From Alkalihalobacterium elongatum (GTDB lineage Bacteria > Bacillota > Bacilli > Bacillales > Bacillaceae_F): 64,000 bases of DNA. The notes beneath the pieces are model-generated. The model was not told the DNA's origin. It did no database searches and worked only from the letters and a program-made list of their open reading frames with translations. The stretch's first letter is position 1; each line of letters opens with the position of its first letter. The DNA lies in contig NZ_WMKZ01000015.1 in NCBI RefSeq assembly GCF_019024285.1, forward strand, positions 29,516 to 93,515, in the 5' to 3' direction. The position numbers were made by a program, and so were the translations under genes. Of this stretch, positions 63,121 to 64,000 are shown piece by piece.

Positions 63121-63728
63121 GTAAAACCTATCTTGGGGTATCCTTAACAATTGGATCGATATTGCAAGGGTTATCGATGTCCCTTTTTTTATTTCCTCAT
63201 GCAATACCTTCGGGTGGGGCAGCTGGTATTGCTATTCTATTCGAATATCTTTTTTCTATTAAATATGAGCTCTCTTTATGGAGTTTTAATTTTTTATTGC
63301 TTGCTATTGCTTTTAAATGGATAGGATTGTTTAGTGTAATAAAAACTTTATACTCGGTGACGGTTACTTCTATTACAATTGCATTAATTGGTTTATTGGG
63401 AATGGAAGCAATTTCTATTGTATACGTTGATATGTTTTTAGGGGCAATATTATTTGGAGTAGGTGTAAGTTTATTATTCATTAGTGGGGCCTCCTCTGGT
63501 GGTGTTGCTATTATTGTTCATGTTCTTCATAAGAAGTATAATTTAATGCCAGGAAGGTTACTGTTTCTATTTAATTCGGTCATCTTTATGTCACTAGCAA
63601 TTACCATTGATTGGATTATATTGGTCTATGCACTTATTACTCAATTTATTTCTGCAAAGATTATTGACCTTTTATATAAATTGTTTCATTATTATATATT
63701 GGATGGACAAGCTGCTGTTTCAAAGTGA
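63117..63728 (+). CDS. YitT/YczE-like membrane protein (DUF161 type)
   Basis: 203 aa starting at GTG 63117, which overlaps the OsmC stop by 4 bases. Five or six hydrophobic segments; family words LFLFPHAIPSGGAAGIAILFEYLF and LFISGASSGGVAIIVHVLHKKYNL match the duplicated PGGxxGIA motif of the YitT family. The C-terminal DUF2179 domain of longer YitT proteins is missing, so it is the short form. Function unknown. Followed 46 bases later by the rRNA operon promoters. Confidence 0.82.
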   Translation: MSKTYLGVSLTIGSILQGLSMSLFLFPHAIPSGGAAGIAILFEYLFSIKYELSLWSFNFLLLAIAFKWIGLFSVIKTLYSVTVTSITIALIGLLGMEAISIVYVDMFLGAILFGVGVSLLFISGASSGGVAIIVHVLHKKYNLMPGRLLFLFNSVIFMSLAITIDWIILVYALITQFISAKIIDLLYKLFHYYILDGQAAVSK

Positions 63729-63773
63729 TCCTTTGGGAGAGTAGCTTACAAATTATTTTTAAATAATATTTAG

Positions 63774-63802
63774 TTGACGAAGACGAAAATAAGTTATATA
63801 AT
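63774..63802 (+). promoter_or_regulatory. rRNA operon promoter P1
   Basis: TTGACG, 17-base spacer, TATAAT (63797-63802). Initiation expected at G63810 within GTCGCT, 8 bases after the -10 box. Confidence 0.85.
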
Positions 63803-63866
63803 AATTTTTGTCGCTAAGGCGATAACTGCTTATCAAATCGGTTTAAAAAAAAGTTTTAAAAAAGAC

Positions 63867-63895
63867 TTGCTTTTCCACTCTAGATTTGGTAAGAT
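63867..63895 (+). promoter_or_regulatory. rRNA operon promoter P2
   Basis: TTGCTT, 17-base spacer, TAAGAT (63890-63895). Initiation expected at G63903, again within GTCGCT and again 8 bases after the -10 box. Confidence 0.8.
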
Positions 63896-63902
63896 AAATC
63901 TT

Positions 63903-64000
63903 GTCGCTGCTGAAACAGCAGTAAAAAAGTTCTTTGAAAACTGAACAAAAAGCCAAGCGAAATAAAGAGATACATGATATCTCGTCAATGTTTTAAAAAC
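63903..64000 (+). other. 5' leader of an rRNA operon (16S gene beyond the edge)
   Basis: Hairpin GCTG-CTGAAA-CAGC is followed by GTTCTTTGAAAACTGAAC (63929-63946), the boxA-like word found ahead of Bacillus 16S genes, and GTCAATG...TTTTAAAAAC at the edge. The mature 16S 5' end is not reached in the window. Confidence 0.85.

Overview
The window is from a low-GC, Gram-positive, spore-former-type genome of the family Bacillaceae. The evidence is the gene order at the left end (camS end, putP, gatC-gatA-gatB, dgkB, rlmCD), which matches the Bacillus subtilis yerH-opuE-gatCAB-yerQ-yefA block. It is supported by Bacillus-type Shine-Dalgarno sequences, TTG/GTG starts, Zur, CcpA (cre) and TreR operators, and Bacillus proteins such as YhxA, HemAT, YcsN, YfmR, YcgL, an FbpB-type peptide and YtxH. 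Two compatible-solute or proline transporters (PutP/OpuE and a BCCT carrier) suggest osmotic challenge. The genus cannot be fixed from the sequence alone.

Layout. 0-10.5 kb: end of camS, a 34-aa membrane peptide plus putP, the tRNA amidotransferase operon gatCAB, a BCCT carrier on the minus strand, a DedA protein, an amidohydrolase and dgkB. 10.6-23.5 kb: rlmCD, a PUA/SAM rRNA-type methyltransferase, a beta-phosphoglucomutase-like HAD, a YhxA aminotransferase, HemAT, a SpoVB/YkvU-like flippase, a lipoprotein, YcsN, a repeat cluster, ABC-F protein YfmR and nucleotidyltransferase YcgL. 23.5-28.5 kb: mqo with a compact structured 5' leader, a small protein, a Zur-box-controlled AztD-like lipoprotein and an unknown 293-aa protein. 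28.7-35 kb: an overlapping AddB-like/AddA-like helicase-nuclease pair. 35-44 kb: PlsC, MATE exporter, RNase H, aldehyde dehydrogenase, AlkA-type glycosylase, acyl-CoA ligase and two unknown membrane proteins. 44.3-50.5 kb: a complete trehalose regulon (treP, an extra oligo-1,6-glucosidase, treA, treR) with two TreR operators on a strong promoter and a cre. 51-59.6 kb: lipoprotein, cytochrome bd-type oxidase (minus strand), alpha/beta hydrolase, SCP2 protein, FbpB-like peptide, unknown helical proteins, a CoA-transferase/MBL operon and a YtxH protein. 59.6-60.3 kb: two related non-coding units in tandem, each ending in its own terminator. 60.3-64 kb: a 35-aa basic peptide, a baeRF-type protein, an MFS exporter, OsmC, a YitT-like membrane protein, and the tandem promoters and leader of an rRNA operon whose 16S gene lies beyond the right edge.

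Most of the window is ordinary chromosomal backbone. No phage, transposase, CRISPR array or tRNA gene was seen. The most interesting unexplained items are the tandem paralogous non-coding RNAs at 59610-60275, the three-way-junction leader of mqo, a cluster of DnaA-box-like motifs followed by a cre-plus-promoter unit driving a 48-aa protein, the second-type AddAB-like pair, and several small genes with good ribosome binding sites.
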